NCBI GenBank assembly: GCA_903868455.1
Contig: CAIPVK010000025.1
Coordinates: forward strand, 1 to 16,164
From: an uncultured Opitutia bacterium
GTDB taxonomy: Bacteria; Verrucomicrobiota; Verrucomicrobiia; Opitutales; UBA953
Direction of reading: 5' to 3'
Length of the DNA stretch: 16,164 bases
The notes under the pieces are model-generated. The model saw only the letters and a list, made by a program, of their open reading frames with translations, had not been told where the DNA came from and did not search any database. Position 1 is the stretch's first letter; each line of letters starts with the position of its first letter. The position numbers and the translations under genes were made by a program. Positions 15,088-16,164 of this stretch are shown in pieces.

Positions 15088-16164
15088 TCAGCGGCTCCCG
15101 GCGGCCTCGGCCTCGCCGCGGTCGCGGTTGAAGCGCATGGAGTAGACCCGGGTGACGCCCTTCTCCTGCATGGTCACCCCGAAGATGGCGTCCGCCGCGG
15201 CGACGGTGCCCTTCTTGTGGGTGATGACGAGGAACTGGGAGTGGCGGGTGAACTCGCGGACGATGTCGGTGAACCGGCCGACGTTGACGTCGTCCAGCGG
15301 GGCGTCGAGCTCGTCGAGCACGCAGAAGGGCGAGGGCTTCACCATGTAGATGGCGAAGAGGAGGGCGACGGCCGTCATCGTGCGCTGGCCGCCCGAGAGC
15401 AGCGAGATGCCGCGGAGCTTGGTGCCGGGCGGCTGGGCGATGATCTCGATGCCGCTGTCCAGGACGTCCTCCGCCTGCACGAGGTGGAGGTCGGCCTTGC
15501 CGCCGTTGAAGAGGCGCTCGAAGGTGAAGGCGAAGTTGCGCCGGACCTGCTCGAAGGTGTCGGTGAAGAGCTGGAGCGAGGTGGCGTTGATCTCGTCGAT
15601 GGCCTTGACCAGCTCCTCCTTGGACTTCCAGAGGTCGTCGCTCTGCGTCCGGAGGAAGTCGTGGCGCTGGCGCAGCGAGGCGTACTCCTCGACCGCGACC
15701 AGGTTGACCGCGCCCATGCCCGCGAGGCGCTCGCGGAGCGCGGCGATCTCGCGGACGAGCGGGGGCCAGTCGACGGCGTCGAGGGCGCGGAGGTCGTCCT
15801 CCGTCGGCTCGCCGCGCGAGGGGCGGGCGGGGGCGGCGGCGGGCGCGGCGCCCTCCTCGGCCTCGTCCTCGTCCAGCTCGCCCAGGCCGGGCGAGGGCTC
15901 GAAGGGCTCGTCGGCGAGCCACAGCTGGCGGCGCCACTCGACGGAGGCGACGTCCACCTGGTGCTCGGCGAGGACCTTCTCGGCGATGAAGCCGCACTGC
16001 GAGGCGGCCTCGGCGAGCGCGACCTCGAGGCCGCGCAGGCGGGTCTCGGCGTCGCGGCGGGCCTCGCGGCCGGCGGCGAGCCCCTGCTCCTCCGCCTCGA
16101 GGGCGGCCTCGCGGGCGGACTGGGCGGCGCGCCCGGCCTCGAGCGCGGTCTCGGCGGCGGCGGC
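15088..16164 (-). CDS. smc: Chromosome segregation protein SMC, C-terminal part (partial)
   Basis: The gene enters from beyond the window, and 358 C-terminal residues are visible. SMC dimers form coiled-coil ring ATPases that organise the chromosome with ScpA/ScpB. The visible part begins with Ala/Glu/Arg-rich coiled coil (residues 1-69 of the fragment). Then comes an acidic, Pro/Ala-rich insert (about 86-125), more coil, and the C-terminal head. The head contains LSGGQ (256-260), Walker B FCVLDELDAPLDD (280-292) and the ITHKK H-loop (His316). The frame is open to the window edge without a stop, so an internal GTG at 15957 is not the real start. The order smc-htrA-hypothetical, with short gaps, suggests co-transcription. 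Confidence 0.95.
   Translation of the reverse strand, partial: AAAAETALEAGRAAQSAREAALEAEEQGLAAGREARRDAETRLRGLEVALAEAASQCGFIAEKVLAEHQVDVASVEWRRQLWLADEPFEPSPGLGELDEDEAEEGAAPAAAPARPSRGEPTEDDLRALDAVDWPPLVREIAALRERLAGMGAVNLVAVEEYASLRQRHDFLRTQSDDLWKSKEELVKAIDEINATSLQLFTDTFEQVRRNFAFTFERLFNGGKADLHLVQAEDVLDSGIEIIAQPPGTKLRGISLLSGGQRTMTAVALLFAIYMVKPSPFCVLDELDAPLDDVNVGRFTDIVREFTRHSQFLVITHKKGTVAAADAIFGVTMQEKGVTRVYSMRFNRDRGEAEAAGSR

Noticed and set aside
15088..15957. GTG at 15957 as start of a short 289-aa SMC-like protein
   Set aside because: The frame continues upstream as coiled coil to the window edge, matching the body of SMC, so this is an internal valine codon.

Overview
This window is a high-GC bacterial chromosome segment. 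Every gene I can support lies on the minus strand, so transcription runs from high to low coordinates. Its core is the conserved tuf-secE-nusG-rplKAJL-rpoBC transcription/translation block. The style of EF-Tu, RpoB, RpoC and SMC suggests Verrucomicrobiota, probably Opitutia/Opitutaceae-like. That placement is inference from remembered family sequence, not from a search.

Layout in order of transcription (high to low coordinates). (1) 16164-13228: the C-terminal part of a chromosome-condensation SMC protein, then a one-PDZ HtrA/Deg-type serine protease, then, 4 nt later, a small membrane-anchored, Pro/Ala-rich protein of unknown function. (2) 13175-13147: a good sigma70-type promoter with an A-rich upstream element. 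It drives tRNA-Thr(GGU), tuf (EF-Tu), a strong hairpin and tRNA-Trp(CCA). (3) 11630-8522: secE, nusG, rplK (L11), rplA (L1), rplJ (L10) and rplL (L7/L12). (4) 8375-169: rpoB and rpoC, closed by an intrinsic terminator at 120-152. (5) 77-1: the first 25 codons of another gene, starting with a signal peptide.

The genes supply elongation (EF-Tu, its tRNAs, the ribosomal stalk and L1/L11), protein export (SecE), elongation/termination control (NusG) and the two largest RNA polymerase subunits. No second promoter stands out between the tRNA-Thr promoter and the terminator. Internal control probably comes from spacer elements: hairpins between tuf and tRNA-Trp and between rplL and rpoB, and G-free CCCAACC-type spacers whose template strand is G-quadruplex-prone.

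No mobile element, CRISPR array, defence system or novel gene cassette is visible. The most unusual signals are inside conserved genes. RpoC lacks all four cysteines of the second zinc site (the one between the catalytic core and the trigger loop) and carries a duplicated segment between the two lost half-sites. EF-Tu has a KTVTI switch I in place of the canonical RGITI. Nearly all starts in the block lack a Shine-Dalgarno sequence and follow C/A-rich, G-poor leaders. No gene-free stretch exceeds 300 bases.
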